A stretch of 64,000 nt of DNA from Tetragonia tetragonoides (GCA_038025085.1 CM076139.1:21283307-21347306), one strand, 5' to 3'; numbered from the stretch's first letter, positions 20,751-33,530 are shown. Made by a program: numbers and translations. The notes: generated by a model not told the origin, from the letters alone.

Positions 20751-21551
20751 AGAAGTGCTGACAGTTTTATGAGCCATTTTGCTTTAGTCCATAAATTCCA
20801 AAGCCAAAAAGTAGTGAAGCTTTTGGCCCCAATGGAAATGGTGTCTAAATTTTCGTGATCTAGAAATGATAATTTGATCAATTGTGTACCCTGGTTTAGT
20901 GTTCAATAAAGGATGCCAAATTCTGATATTCATCAGAATCATCACTATGCTCTCATTTTACGTTTGTGATATCGGCTTGGCAACCCATGCAGATGAGGGG
21001 GATTGGGTCATATTAAATACTGTACTTATTGGCAATTGCAGATAAGTTCCAACTAACCTGAACTGACCCAACCTCAAAAAAAAAAAAATTGTACAAGGCT
21101 AAGTGCAAGACTGCAACTCTGCAAATAGGCCTGGCAAACGGTTCGGTCAATGTCGGGTCATGGTTTGATTATATCAGGTCAGGTCAACAGCATGCCAGTT
21201 AAAATGGGTTGGGTTCGGGTGGTGATCGGGTCTGAAGAGGTGTTTTCTCTCAAATTTTGGGCGGTTGGGTGCATGTCAAGCCTTTTAAGGTTGTGGTTTT
21301 AGCAATTCAGATTGAGTCCGATTTTGCCCCGCTCTATCAACAAGTAATGCAACAACATGACCACGCGAAATTGATACGCCAATTATCAAGCACTTGTGGA
21401 AGTTTCTTTGTGGGTCAAACAAAATTTTCTCATGAAAACTTCCATTGAAGATGGCTTTAACGCGGCTTGCGGTTGTGCAGGCCGTGTAAATTGCATAAGG
21501 CTGTACTATAGGATACATTAGACCGCCTATACATATATTCCCCCGTAGAGG
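20751..21551. other. Non-coding stretch with one hAT-type terminus
   Basis: No gene recognised. At 21126 the sequence TAGGCCTGGCAAACGG is a hAT-type end like that of the element at 11293; a matching right end was not found. Short open frames on both strands at 21257-21560 have no recognisable motif. Confidence 0.4.
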
Positions 21552-21730
21552 TAGTGGCATAGGTCCTGGGTACTCAGGTTTTTTCGGAAAATTTTGTTAA
21601 AATACTATACTTTTTGGAATTTTTTTTGGAAATTATTGCTAAAATACCCTAATTATTTAATTTTGGCATCCATATCATTTAATAATTTATTTTTAGCACC
21701 CATATCATTAGTTTTCTAGATCTGCCACTG
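21552..21730. mobile_element. hAT MITE (179 bp) with 8-bp target duplication
   Basis: Starts TAGTGGCATAGG and ends TTCTAGATCTGCCACTG, so the termini are inverted around GTGGCA/TGCCAC. The perfect 8-bp repeat CGTAGAGG flanks it at 21544-21551 and 21731-21738. Inside it is AT-rich and non-coding. Confidence 0.85.
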
Positions 21731-21944
21731 CGTAGAGGTCGTTGCTGCTAGTCGTCATCAGCGCCTAATGTATGCTCACGTGTGTACCCAGGTATACACA
21801 GCCTCATATTTATGAAACTTATATGGGTTGGGCTTCGAGATAAAACTCACACGGGGTTGTGCTTGTAATTTTACGGTTATACCCAACTAGGTACAACCGT
21901 ACAACCAAAGATTAGAGGTTGTCGACTATGCGAGTCTAGGAACC

Positions 21945-22200
21945 TTACGTGGTCGTGGCTCAATGGTAATACCATTGGGGTTAAGGTCTTTACCAATGTT
22001 TGCCTAAAGGTCAGGGGTACGAGACTTGCTCGAAGCATTTCCCATCCCCCTCTGGCCTGCCTTAGTGTGTGGGATTGTTGAGTCCTCTCGTGACTAATTC
22101 TCATACAATGGCTTAGGGGTGGATCTGTATGGGCCGGTGCGTGCTTCCAATTATAAGCCTTTTCCGAATATGCGAGTCTAGGTCTTTCATATATCCAAAA
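21945..22200 (+). mobile_element. tRNA-derived SINE-like sequence
   Basis: GTGGCTCAATGGTAATACC fits the A box of a tRNA-type polymerase III promoter and GGTACGAGACTTGC about 50 bases on fits a diverged B box. Downstream CCCATCCCCCTCTGGCCTGC and GGGCCGGTGCGTGC resemble plant SINE bodies. It does not fold as a tRNA, so it is not called a tRNA gene. Ends are approximate. Confidence 0.6.
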
Positions 22201-22306
22201 TCCAGCTGAATTGGTTAACAAATAAAAGATTTAGCACTTGGTCACTTGATGTCTAATGACACGAGTGCGAATGACTGATTTGGCTTTTGTTTGACTAAAT
22301 ATTTCT

Positions 22307-22376
22307 CCGATCATTAATTAACATGAGTCATGATCATAATTTATACTGATCATGACTCGTGTTAATTAATGATCGG
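22307..22376. repeat. Inverted repeat, 30-bp arms, 10-bp loop
   Basis: Left arm 22307-22336 and right arm 22347-22376 are complementary except for one base. The arms contain TTAATTAACATGAGTCATGA-type sequence. The same structure recurs at 27749-27796 but with its left arm cut short at the end of the copia LTR. Confidence 0.92.
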
Positions 22377-22480
22377 ATTCCTCAATGTAAAAGTCCAAAA
22401 TCTTTAGCAAGATTGGTGCCAAAAAAAACTCTACAGAATTATTTATGAAAATAGCAAGATGAATGCCTTGTGAATGGCAT
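22321..22480. repeat. Flank repeated on the other side of the copia element (copy 1)
   Basis: About 160 bp, from ACATGAGTCATGATC to GAATGGCAT, directly abutting the left LTR. A direct copy with a few differences lies at 27751-27910, abutting the right LTR. Confidence 0.88.
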
Positions 22481-22720
22481 TGTTAGAAATGGAGGAAAAA
22501 GATGTAAGTTTGTATATTTCTGTCCAAGAGATACATAGGGTATTTATACAACTATGCATATCTTAAAATAGGAAAATAAAATGTTCTAGAGATATTTTAG
22601 TCGTATCCTACTAAACAGACTATACGAGATATAATCTAGAATATTACAAAAGATACGAGATATAATCTAGAATATTACAAAAGACACTTGCTATATTATT
22701 TCTAACACCCTCCCTCAAGC

Positions 22721-25700
22721 TCAAGATGGTAGAGAATTTGTCATCTGGAGCTTGGAAATGAGCTCAACAAATCGACCAGGTTGCTGTGCTTTAGTGAAAA
22801 CATCGGCCGCTTGCTCTCTTGAGGAAACAGATATAAGGCGGAGATCATCCTGAAGGAGGTGTTGTCGAATGAAATGACAATCAACTTCAATGTGCTTGGT
22901 TCTCTCATGAAACACATCGTTATGGGCAATTTGAATAGCACTTCGATTGTCACAATAAAGAATAGTGGGAATGTTGAGTGACCCCCATACCTTTAGAAGC
23001 CAACGTAGCCATATAAGTTCAGAAGTCGCGTCTGCAAGAGGGCGACACTCAGCTTTGGTGCTAGATCGAGCAAGAACCGTTTGCTTTTTGCTACGCCACG
23101 AAATAAGAGATGTCCCAAGAAAAAGACAATGTCCAGTAGTTGACCACCGATCGGTGGGATCTCCTGCCCAATCAGAATCTGAAAAAGCGTGTAATTCAAG
23201 AGGTGAATCGAAAGCAAAGTGGAGTCCATTAAGCATCGTACCCTTAATATAACGAAGAATCCTTTAAACAGCAGCATGGTGAGTTGTTCGAGGTGCTGAC
23301 ATGAATTGACTCACAATATGAACTGCATAGGCTATATCGGGACGTGTAACAGTAAGATAAATGAGACTACCGACCAACTGACTATAGAGAGTAGGATCTT
23401 CTAAAGGTACTCCATCAGTAGCTGTGAACTTCACATTAGCTTCAATTGGAGTAGATGCAATCTTGCTGTCAGTGAGCCCTGCCCTGGACAGAAGGTCTGA
23501 TGCATATTTAGCTTGACAAAGATAGTAACCATCTGAACCTGCTGTAACTTCCAACCCAAGAAAATAATTGAGATGACCAAGGTCTTTCATCTCAAAATTC
23601 TGATTAAGAAAAGATTTCAAGTCAACGATGCCCTCCGAATCATCTCCAGTAATAATCATGTCATCTACATATACGAATAACAAAATAGATCCATTGTGAG
23701 TACGACGAGTAAATAGAGCATGGTCATAGGCACTGGAAACAAAGCCAAGACGATGAAGAATAGAACTGAATTTTGCGAACCAAGCACGGGGAGCTTGCTT
23801 TAATCCATATAGTGCCTTGCGTAGACGACAAACCTTATTTGGAGGATGATTGTAACCGGGGCGCATGTAAACTTCTTCGCTGAGATCACCATTGAGAAAA
23901 GTGTTCTTTACATCCATCTGAAACATTTTCCACTTCTTACTGGCAGCAACAACAAGCAAACTTCTTACAGACGTAAGACGAGCAATGGGAGCAAATGTTT
24001 CCTCATAGTCAATCCCATATTCTTGAGTCAATCCCATATTCTTGAGTATCACCACGGGCCACCACACCAGCTTTACATCTCTCAATAGTTCCATCAGAGT
24101 GAGTTTTTATTTTATAAACCCACTTACTACCCACAATGCATTTTCCTTCAGGTAAGTCAACAAGATCCCATGTGTGCGCCTTTTCTAGGGCATGTAGTTC
24201 TTCGGACATGGCTTGTTGCCACGCTGGTTCAGAAGATGCCTTCCAATAAGAGGTAGGCTCGTGAAGTTCAGAAGCAATAGCGTAAGAACAATAATCTTTC
24301 AGATATGCAGGTGGTTGGCTTACTCTAGTGGAGTGTCTTGCGGGAACTGGAATAGAAGCAGGTGCTTCAGATGATGTCGTAGCAGATAATTTTGTGCTGG
24401 TGACAGTACCTCAGTAGACCCATTGTCATGCAAGGATGTGGAAGAAACAAAAGAAGTTGTCGCAGATTGCTCTTGTCCAGAAGGTGATAATGCTTCCACT
24501 GGTAAAGAGGCATCACCTGGTGATGAAGGTGAATTTCTGTCACACATATCTTCAGGAAAAAGATCAACAGATGGATTCGTGAAGTATGGCATGGAGTCAT
24601 CTGTCAACTGATGACCAGATAGTGTATTGAACATTTGATGTTGCCAAAAGACAACATGGCGAGAGATCCAAAGACGTTTAGAAATGGGATCCCAACATCG
24701 GTACCCTTTATGCTCGATCCCATATCCAAGAAAACAGCATAAACGTTCTCGTGGCTCCAATATTTTGTACGCTCATGTGGCTGCAAAAGAACAAAACAGA
24801 CAGAACCAAAAACATGTAGAGAACTATAATCTGGTTGAGTACCATGCAAACACTCATATGGGGATTTATTTTCAATGACAGGGGAAGGAATACGATTAAT
24901 ATTGTATACTGCAGTAAGAGCGGCTTCACCCCAAAAGGATTCTAGACATGATGCAGAAATCAGCAACGCTCGAACAGTGTCCAAAATATGGCGATGCTTT
25001 CTTTCGGCACGACCATTCTGCTGGGAAGTACCAGGGCATGAGTGTTGAAGAATGGTACCATTTGCTGCAAGATGTTGCAGGAACTCTGTCTCTCTGTACT
25101 CTTGGGCATTATCTGAACGAAAAGTCTTAATTTTGCAGGAGAAGTGAGTATGCACCATTGCGGCAAAATTATAATAAACTTGTTGCAATTCAGAACGTCT
25201 TTTCAAGAGATAAATCCAGGTAAATCTAGAGAAGTCATCCACAAATATGACAAAAGTATCGTGCTCCACCTTATGTTGTATTTGGAGAAGGATCCCAAAT
25301 ATCAGAATGGACAAGATCAAAGGGTGCACTAGAAACTGAGTCACTATTATTAAAAGGTAAAGCATGATGCTTTGCAAGTTGACAAGGAATACAATCAAAA
25401 TTATTCATTCTAACTTCTCCTAAAACACCACTTGAAACTAAAGACTTTAATCTAGAAGAAGATATATGGCCCAATCTAGAATGTCAGACTTCTTGAGAAA
25501 GAGTAGCAGCAGCAGTTGCAATAATCTATGTACGAGGAATTTTGAGCGAATCAACTTCAAACAAACAACCAACTTTATGCCCAGACCCTAGGACTTCTCC
25601 AGTTAGTGGATCTTTCACATGACATCGACGATTTGGAAAGTTTACGTCTAATCCAAGCTCACACAACTGGCCCACATAAACAAGATTTAGTGCAAGCTTA

Positions 25701-26011
25701 GGAACAACAAAAGCATCAGAAAATGACAAATTTGCAGTTGAAATATCCCCAACATGAGTAACATTCATCATTGAACTATCAGCTGTGCGAATAATATTAG
25801 GACTACTACAAGCAACTTTCATCATTGCACTAGTATTAGATGTCATATGATTGCAACATCCAGAATCAAAGAACCAAGAGGATGTGGATGTAGATGTACT
25901 TGACGGCGACACAGCAGAAAGTGCTGAAGAATGAGAATTCTCGGTGATCTGAGTAAGAAGGGTTTGCAGATCAGTCAATGATATTGAGGGAGATGTCTCA
26001 TCAGTCACCAA
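22721..26011 (-). pseudogene. copia pol remnant: protease, integrase, RT, RNase H
   Basis: Protease is at 26011-25526 (WFFDSGCCNHMTSN). The pre-integrase HxxxC region follows near 25470-25270 (SRLKSLVSSGV, CIPCQLAKHHALPF). Integrase is at 25398-24604 with FVDDFSRFTWIYLL, RSDNAQEY and NGRAERKHRH. RT occupies 24209-23264 with QMDVKNTFLNGDL, LYGLKQAPRAW and the catalytic YVDD. RNase H is at 23236-22721 with SDSDWAGD, SSTKAE and FHERTKHIEVDCHF. Domain order PR-IN-RT-RH defines copia. Several frameshifts break it, one caused by a 19-bp tandem duplication at 24009-24046 (CAATCCCATATTCTTGAGT). Confidence 0.9.
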
Positions 26012-26018
26012 CGACGTA

Positions 26019-26990
26019 CACTACAAAAAAAACGGGGTAGTAGCTACTGAAAAATGAGACTGACCATCCATTCCGTCGCTGATGGTGTTGTTCCAACACT
26101 AAAGAAGGCGTGGAACGGTCATTGAGCAAACTTTTCATTTATTTTCTTAAGTTATTTGCATTTCTAGTCCAACCCATAACCTAAGTATAAAGCTCCCCCT
26201 TAAAATCTATCCAACTCCACCCGCCCCCTTTCTCCCCTTTTCTCTCTCTTAACTCATCCTCAGCCTCCATGTTCTCACTCTAATCAACTTCAACCTCCAC
26301 CCTCAATCTTCTTCTCTCTCTCCATTATTTAGCCCCCTTTTCTCCCTCCATTATTGAGCCTCCATTTCTCCCTCATCTTCGTGAAGTTCAAGATCGGCGT
26401 TTGGGATCAAGATCGGTTTTTGAGATCTAAATTATCTGGGCAGTGAAAACGAAGATCTAGACATGGGCGTCCATCGTTTTCTCTCTCCTCGCCAGGCCAC
26501 CTCTAGGCTGTGTCTCTAAACTTGACGAGCTTCGTCTACATCAGCGGCGACCATATCTTGCTCGATCTTGATTGTGATTTTTGGAATATAGTTTTTTTTT
26601 GGGTCGATTATATAGCTAGATCTGAGTTTTTTCATCAAATTTCGGATGTATACAACTAATTGTAATTAGACTCATTTGCTGCTTCTTTTTTCTGATCTAA
26701 GTGGAGTACGGTAATGTATAGATGTTCTCATTTTAGATCTAGGTTTCTACTAAGTTTTTTTTTTGGGTGAGGTTGTGTTAACAAATCTTAATTTTTTTTT
26801 CCAACACTTGTAATTCAACGTGTTTTACCTGATATGAAGTTAAGTTGATATATCTTTGCTTTTTATTGCCTTCTACTCTTTTTAATTTGTTTTGTTTACT
26901 GGACGGAATTCCACGCCTTGGTTGGAGTGGCAAACCCAGATTAGTGATCGAAAGTTTCGGTCAGTAATCTGGTATTTTTTTTAAAAAGAA
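26019..26990. mobile_element. CACTA-like non-autonomous element (right end uncertain)
   Basis: CACTACAAAAAAAACGGGG at 26019 matches the terminal CACTA motif of En/Spm-type DNA transposons, directly at the point where the copia frame stops. Subterminal words recur inverted near the right side: AAGGCGTGGAACGG (26104) against CCACGCCTTGG (26911), and ACTGAAAAATGAGACTGACC against GGTCAGTAATCTGG. The right terminus should end GTAGTG but only T8 is seen near 26983, so that end is lost or diverged. No transposase. Confidence 0.6.
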
Positions 26991-27184
26991 ATTCAATTTT
27001 GCAACCGACGATCTATAGAATTAATCAGAAAATTGGAATGAACACACCTGGGCTGATGAAAAATTGTAATTACAGCACCAAGAGAAATCCAGCAGCAACT
27101 AAAATTGGGCGAAATAACAGAATCTCGCAATTGGACTGTTTGAAGAATGGAAGAGCGAGCTTAATTTTGTGAGGTAGATTGAGT

Positions 27185-27508
27185 GATTCCTTCCACGTAG
27201 ATCTTCAAATTGAATAATTAGAAGCTATAAATTTGAGAAGAATTTAGAACTTTTGAGAAGATTGGAGAAAGGAGCACTAAGGCCCTGTTGGAGTAAAAAA
27301 TAATGTCGGTCAACAACCCATACCTTACAAGGATGAAGAAGGCAATTGTCAAGATTGATTCCTTCCACGTAGATTTCAAATTGAATAATTTGAAGCTATA
27401 AATTTGAGAAGAATTTAGAACTTTTGAGAAGATGGGAGAAAGGAGCACTAATGCCCTGTTGGAGTAAAAAATAATGTCGGTCAACAACCCATACCTTACA
27501 AGGATTGA
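27185..27508. repeat. 172-bp direct tandem duplication
   Basis: The unit starting GATTCCTTCCACGTAGAT occurs at 27185 and 27357. The second copy is about 150 bp long and differs at few bases. It lies between the CACTA-like insertion and the right LTR of the copia element and produces a repeated open frame on the minus strand. Confidence 0.9.
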
Positions 27509-27750
27509 TGACGTCAAAGACAAAGCTTTTCTTTTTTCTTTTTTTTTTTAATGAAATTGCATTGATACAAGGTTAGAAATGGAGTAAAAAGAAGTAAGTT
27601 TGTATAGATACATAGGGTATTTATACAACTATGCACATCTTAAAATAGGAAAATAAAATATTATAGAGATATTCTAGTGATATTTTACTAAATAGACTAT
27701 ACGAGATATAATCTAAAATATTACAAAAAATACATGCTATATTATTTCTA

Positions 27751-27910
27751 ACATGAGTCATGATCATAATTTATACTGATCATAACTCGTGTTAATTAAT
27801 GATCGGATTCCTCAATGTAAAAGTCCAAAATATTTAGCAAGATTGCTGCCAAAAAAAACTCCTCCACACAATTATTTATGAAAACAGCAAGATGAATGCC
27901 ATGCGAATGG
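27751..27910. repeat. Flank repeated on the other side of the copia element (copy 2)
   Basis: Direct copy of 22321-22480 with a few substitutions. It starts exactly at the LTR end (TAACA shared between both contexts) and continues into unique sequence after GAATGGCAT. It acts as evidence for a rearrangement, not for a simple insertion. Confidence 0.88.
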
Positions 27911-27983
27911 CATCATCAAATCAAATAAATGTTAAAATTAAGCCAGTGGACAATTAAACAACTATACCGCCACTAAGGATTTA

Positions 27984-28197
27984 GAGTGCGTTTGTTAGAA
28001 CTTACACGGTCAGTTTACTTTAGTTCAGTTCAGTTCAGTTCAGTTTAGTCGTACTGAGTTAGAAAAATACATTTTATCTCACATATCAACTTGTGTTCAA
28101 TTCAGTTCAATTGTATCCAATTCAGTTTAGTAGTATCCAGTTTAGTAAAGTTAAATTCAATTCATTTCTGGTAAGTTTAATTATAACAAACGCATCC
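27984..28197. mobile_element. Tourist-like MITE, copy 1
   Basis: Ends GAGTGCGTTTGTTAG and AACAAACGCATCC are inverted. TTA flanks both sides (27981-27983 and 28198-28200), the 3-bp target duplication of PIF/Harbinger-type MITEs. The inside is made of TTCAGTTCAG words. A diverged family member is at 50079-50315. Confidence 0.75.
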
Positions 28198-28200
28198 TTA

Positions 28201-29030
28201 TTATAATAACATTAGTACTAACTCGAAGAAATAAATAAATAGCCACTTGTAGTGGGTACTTTTATAGAAATCATCTTTCAATAAAAACAAAGCGAAATTC
28301 AACTACTCAAAAACCGTTGACTCCGTACCATATATAGTACCCGTCCGGGTGCAACCATATATGTTAAAGTGGTGTCTGAGGACTATGCACCAAAAAATGT
28401 GGTATCTGAGGACTGAGATTGGTGAACTTGTTGCCAACCTTGTTTTTTTCTTTTTGTTTTTTTAAACAAAATCAAACATTATTAATTATTAGGTCCCATG
28501 TAAAACAAAGGGTGTCAAGTGGTTACATTAAAAAGAAGTTAATTTAACTATACTAACCACTTGTTGGTGTTATTTTGACAAGGTCATTGTTTGCGCTGGT
28601 TGTTCAATTAGCCTGATATGTTGACTGTTGAACACGAAATTTAAAACATAACGTAGAGGGGGGTGCCTCGCTCTCCGTTCACTTGCACCCTCTTTTCCCA
28701 AGCAAAAAAAAGTTACTCCTAAATTCCAATAAACAAAAAAATCAAAGTTGATAAATGAAATAAATTTTTCTCAAAGTAAAACAGCTTAAATTCTTTTCAG
28801 TAAGGAAGTGGGTCGTCAAACGAGGCGGAAGAAGCCTATTTCTTAACGCATGATTCCTCATCGTATATTTTTTTTGGTGAGATCCTCATCGTATATTTTG
28901 AGATTACGTAATTAAAATAACATTGGGTCATCGAGCATTCAATTATCCATATCCTGTAAGATGTTTTGGCATCAGTTATTTATTAAACTTTTAATTTCAC
29001 TTATATTAATATGTGTACGAAATTGTTTCT
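28201..29030. other. AT-rich intergenic stretch, no gene seen
   Basis: I see no coding pattern and no clear transposon ends. A short word, GTGGTGTCTGAGGACTATGC, is repeated in altered form 30 bases later (28368-28425). Confidence 0.5.
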
Positions 29031-29697
29031 CATTATGACAAGAAAATTGGCTGCCAATAATCCGAAGTTTGGCCGGTCAGCCGCTAATAATCCCAAATTT
29101 AATTTCAGTCTCAAATACTCCGAAGTTATGACTCACCTGTCCAAAATGCTTTACCGTCTTCACTCCGTTAACACCGTCACATTTTAACCCAAATTCCCCA
29201 ATCTCTCTCTCTCTCTTAAAATCTTCATCCCCTTCCTACCAGGCCACCATTGTTTGAAAGCTTCATCTCCCTTCCACCATTTTTGGTAAGCTTTACTAAA
29301 TCCTGAAAAATCCACCCATAATAGAAGCAATAATAAATTTTGGTGAATTTGAGTTTAACAACCCCAAATGAAACAAATTTCACACAAAGTGCATGCGCAT
29401 ATTTTAAGTTTACACTCCTCATCAAGCTCCAAAATTTAAATAAAAAAAAAAAGCTCAAGTTCTTCAATGGAAGCTCTAGTTCGTTATCAATGGAAGAATT
29501 GAGCTCGAACTTAAATGGAATAGGGAAGGGTTTTGGGTTTGGGTTAAATGATTCATGGTTTTCTTTGATATATGAATGAACAATGCATTTGAAAATGTCA
29601 GGATCTGTGATTTTTTTAACTCTCTTTCGAATTTGAATTGGGTTTTCTTTTTTTTCTTCTTCTTGTTTTACTCTCTCTCTTATATCATATTATTGTT

Positions 29698-31201
29698 TGA
29701 AGGGTGCACTAAGGAACTCTAGAGGGGAGGAGTGAATAGAGTGACTCCAATTTCTCGCGATTACACAGACTTTTGAGACTTAAGAACAATGCTGAGAACA
29801 ACGTTGTGGACGTTGTTCCTATGCAGTAAACACAACACAAAGCAAAGTACTGAAAGTAAATAACACAAGACTTTTTTCACGTGGAAAACCTCCTAGGCTC
29901 AACAGGAGTAAAAACCACGACCCAATTACTTGGGATTTTGTCACACTACTTCTCTTATTACTAGAGCCACAACAGGATACAGCACAGTACTCTAACACAC
30001 CACACACCGTTACTAATGTGTTGCCAATCCTTCCAAGTCACACACTGACCTGAAGGAAAACTCTACGCTCGTTACTAAGCTAGAGTAATTACAGATCTCT
30101 TTGAGTATAATGACTGCCTTACAACCCGCTTCTTTAATAAGCAAATAAGACTACAATAAAAACCTATTATGCAATGAGTACGTAAAGGAAAGACTCAAAC
30201 AGATCTGACAGGGAACAGGGTCCAAAGGTTGTTCTCAGTGTAATGCTGGATTGTATTTGTATGGACGACTTGGATGTTTTGAATATGATTTGAAAACTCT
30301 TTTGCACGTCAAAACTCTCTCAAGGCATGAAGTAAACTGAAGGTATTCTCCACCTTATATAGGGGAGGTGAAGACTCAGTTTTCTTTTAGGTCAAAATCG
30401 TTTTCCAAAAGATAATATCTCCAAAAAGATATCCTAGAGTTTGAGATAAAGCAAAACACTTTTACTTTATAAAACCCTAATGAATATAGATGGAAATTCG
30501 TCCAACATATTTTACAGAAGATTTAGGCCAGCTAATATAGGTATATTATCAGAATATAAACTCTAAAAGATAATAGAGATATTCCATAAGATAATACTTT
30601 TCATAATAAATAAACCTTGGCCATAAAGTAAAACATAATATCTTTTCCAAAATAAAATCTTTTTCCAATCTGTAAAATCGATTTTGCAATATCTAAATTT
30701 CCAAAACGATTTATATTTCATCAGAAGAATATTTGTGTGAAGATCTAGAAAGATAATACACAAATATTCACAGAAAAAATAAATACGATATTATGCAAAA
30801 CTCGTCCAGATACACAACTAGAAGGAACAGGGTCCAAAGCGTTTGTTCCCCTTTGGTTCCTTCAAGCTCTAGTGTTGGTCATAGAGAACAGGGTTCACAA
30901 GACTGTTCCCCTGTACTCTTTGAACCTTATGCACTTCAACCTTTGTGTATGTTCTTCCCTTGTCAAGACCATTTTGAATCGAACCTATAACACACTCAAT
31001 GCATAGTACATGAAGACTAATAATATAAATACCAACTAAAGACATAGTCTTCATGTCTTATAAGGATTCAAGCATCTTCATGAGCAATCATGCATCAAGC
31101 GCTTCAACTTCTTGAATCCTTAAGTAAACCTATCATCATAGTTAGTTTACACAACAATAAGGACACTACTTTTGTTATCATCAAAACCAAGAACCCAACA
31201 A
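29698..31201 (-). repeat. LTR (left copy) of the SIRE-like element
   Basis: Matches 35735-36972 closely over its first 1.27 kb. It contains repeated GGAACAGGGTCCAAAG words. Its right end CCAAGAACCCAACA abuts the minus-strand polypurine tract. Confidence 0.9.
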
Positions 31202-33300
31202 ATTCCCCCTTTTTGATGATGACAAACTAGTGTGCTTATCTGAGCTAGATACCAATTATACTAAGTTCAAAACTAACTCAAGTGCTTACCTTAACTTACC
31301 ATTGTTGTGAACCTACCAGTTGAACCAGGTAAGTAGGAAAAGGGTTCACAACTTCATACAAAATCAAACCTGCACTTTTGTTAGCTTACATGTGATAAGT
31401 CCAATAGTTTGTCAATCCATTAAAACCGGAACTCAACAATTTTCCCTTTTTTGATTATGAGAAACTATTGTGCTTATCTCAACAATATAACAATGAAATA
31501 CAAGCTAACTCATGCACTTACCAAACCGTGAACCAACCAGTAGAAACAAGGTTCACTAGTTCTTCAAGAATGCTCAAGTATATCAACACTCAACGACCAT
31601 TAATGAGAGACAGAATAAAACATCTTTTGCAAAACATTTTATTCACAAGACCAGTAGAGAATCAATCTAGAATATCAACCATTTCAGAACAACAACCATA
31701 TATGAGTAGAGTTATCAAGATGCTACCTATCCATAGTGAATAGGGTCAAAAGAGAAAGATAAGAAAGAAACTATTCATGATCATATCAAACCTAAATGCA
31801 AGCACACATCACTTCCCCCTTTTGGCATCATCAAAAAGTCCACGCATGTAAAGTTGTATATACAACTCAAAGATAGAGTGACAAATCAATATGTCACACC
31901 CATCACCATCAGGGTTTAAGTACTTGAAGATTCAAAGACGTATAGTAGCTCAAGCTTAACAATCTAATGATATGGGCCATCCTCAATACCTAGTCCACAA
32001 GAAACATTCCATTATCAAAGGGTTAGATAAGAAAATCAGAAATAGTAGCAATGGATTATAGACCAAATGTCAAATCGAAAGATAGATAGCCAATAATAAG
32101 CAAAGGTCTATGAAGGGAACAAGGTTTAGAATTAGAGTTCAGGCCATGAATGAATATGCGAAAAGCTTGGTGATTGGTCATATGAAGAAGCTTTTGATGT
32201 TTGATAGCTTGGATTTTCTCTCTCTTCTTTCACATCTTCTATAAGTCTGGAAGATTCGGTATCCAAGTCACACAATAAACTCATCGATCAAACTTCTACT
32301 ACTCATACTCCAACCACTCAATCAAAATACAACTTTGTTGCTGCCATTTGAACCATTATGTGAGAACAAGGTTCATGTCATTGTTCCTTCTCAAACTCAA
32401 ACCTCCATAACATACATTCCCTTCTTCGTTCCATACCATATTATTACCAAGTGAAGGTAATATCTCCAACTTCATCCTCATAATGTGACTCAAAAGATGC
32501 ACCACTCTTTAAAGGTATTTGAGATTGCCTCCTTCTTGTAGTTCACGAACTTGATGCAAAAATCAACATTGAACACATATGAAAAGTGCTTTCTACCTAT
32601 AGTAAGTAGATGTAACATGGCTTGATAAACAAAAATATCAACCGGTATCAAGAGTATTAAAACCAACATTTCATACGAGAGGTTTTACTTTATTTTTTTT
32701 TTATTTTATTTTTTTACCTCTCTTATGTTACAAAACAAAATCGGTAACAAAACAGTATATAATATCAAGCCACGTATTTATTGATCTATGCATCTCATTC
32801 TCTCGTTGACGAACATATGAAGCAATTTACGTTAGAGTGTGAACTCCATGATATCAATGTGTTGCATCCTCTAAAGTCTCCATTATCTTCCACAATATTT
32901 GTTCCCCCTCATTCATCCCAAAACTTGAACATTGGTTCCCCCTCAAATGATGTTTGATTTATTCAGGAACCTCCCATTTACGAACAAGAACTTGAGAGAA
33001 GAGAGAGCTAGGGAAGTACGATCATAGTTAAGGCTACTAGGAAGGCTGTTTAGGAACAAGGTCTGCTACTACTCCATGGTCTGTTCCTGTGACTTATGTT
33101 TCGGACAATAAGGGACATATCATTAGACAAAAATGAGTCATTTTAATCTCTGTCAAGCAGTTATGCCTTTTACGGCACGCTAGTTGGGCTAGACATACAA
33201 GCATTATATGTACACATATCTCACATCATATAAACACAATCATGGAAATGACTCTTCTAGCCAATCATTGGGGAAAATAATGTACACATGCACATAAGTG
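31202..33300 (-). other. Long non-coding 3' region of the SIRE-like element
   Basis: No frame of note. AACAAGGTTCA and GAACAAGG words recur, and TTCCCCCTTTTTTGATGATG-like purine/pyrimidine tracts occur near 31203, 31440 and 31810. SIRE-type elements often have a long region after pol; an envelope-like frame was looked for and not seen. Confidence 0.55.
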
Positions 33301-33309
33301 ATTTGATCA

Positions 33310-33530
33310 TGTCTAGCTCTACTCTAAATTACTCAAAGCAATCTCTACTCAATGGTTTCATAACAATATCATCCAAATGATTCTCAGCCTTGCAAAAAGT
33401 TATTCAAATAAGTCAATTTGCCACATATTTCTCTCAAAAATGATGTCAAGTATCAACATGCTTGGTTCTTGAAATTGAGCAAAATCTCTATAAGCTTATG
33501 GCACTAATCAACATTATATTCATGTATTCC
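33310..33530 (-). pseudogene. RNase H scrap of the SIRE-like element
   Basis: Reading the minus strand gives RTKHVDT, HHF, ITFCKAENHLDDIVMKPLSR and DCFE separated by stops. This matches the C-terminal end of copia RNase H (RTKHIDIRHHF ... DIFTKPL). It is the only trace of pol, so the deletion removed protease to most of RNase H. Confidence 0.75.

Larger units (their letters stand above)
22481..27753 (-). mobile_element. Ty1/copia LTR retrotransposon, minus strand, decayed
   Basis: Left LTR 22481-22707 and right LTR 27571-27753, both ending in TTCTAACA on the plus strand; the left starts TGTTAGAAAT and the right GGTTAGAAAT. On the minus strand a purine tract (GAGGGAGGG) abuts the LTR at 22708. 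Between lie protease, integrase, RT and RNase H in copia order. No gag is recognisable: past the protease there is a CACTA-like insertion and then 580 bp of unrelated-looking sequence. The left LTR has a 33-bp internal duplication that the right one lacks. Expected 5-bp target duplications are missing; the outside flanks are themselves duplicated. Confidence 0.88.

Noticed and set aside
21945..22020. Possible tRNA gene (A and B box words)
   Set aside because: No cloverleaf can be drawn and the B box is diverged; a tRNA-derived SINE fits better.
29225..29579. Possible captured gene fragment in the MULE left arm (Pack-MULE)
   Set aside because: The short frames on both strands show no recognisable domain, so capture of a host gene cannot be supported.
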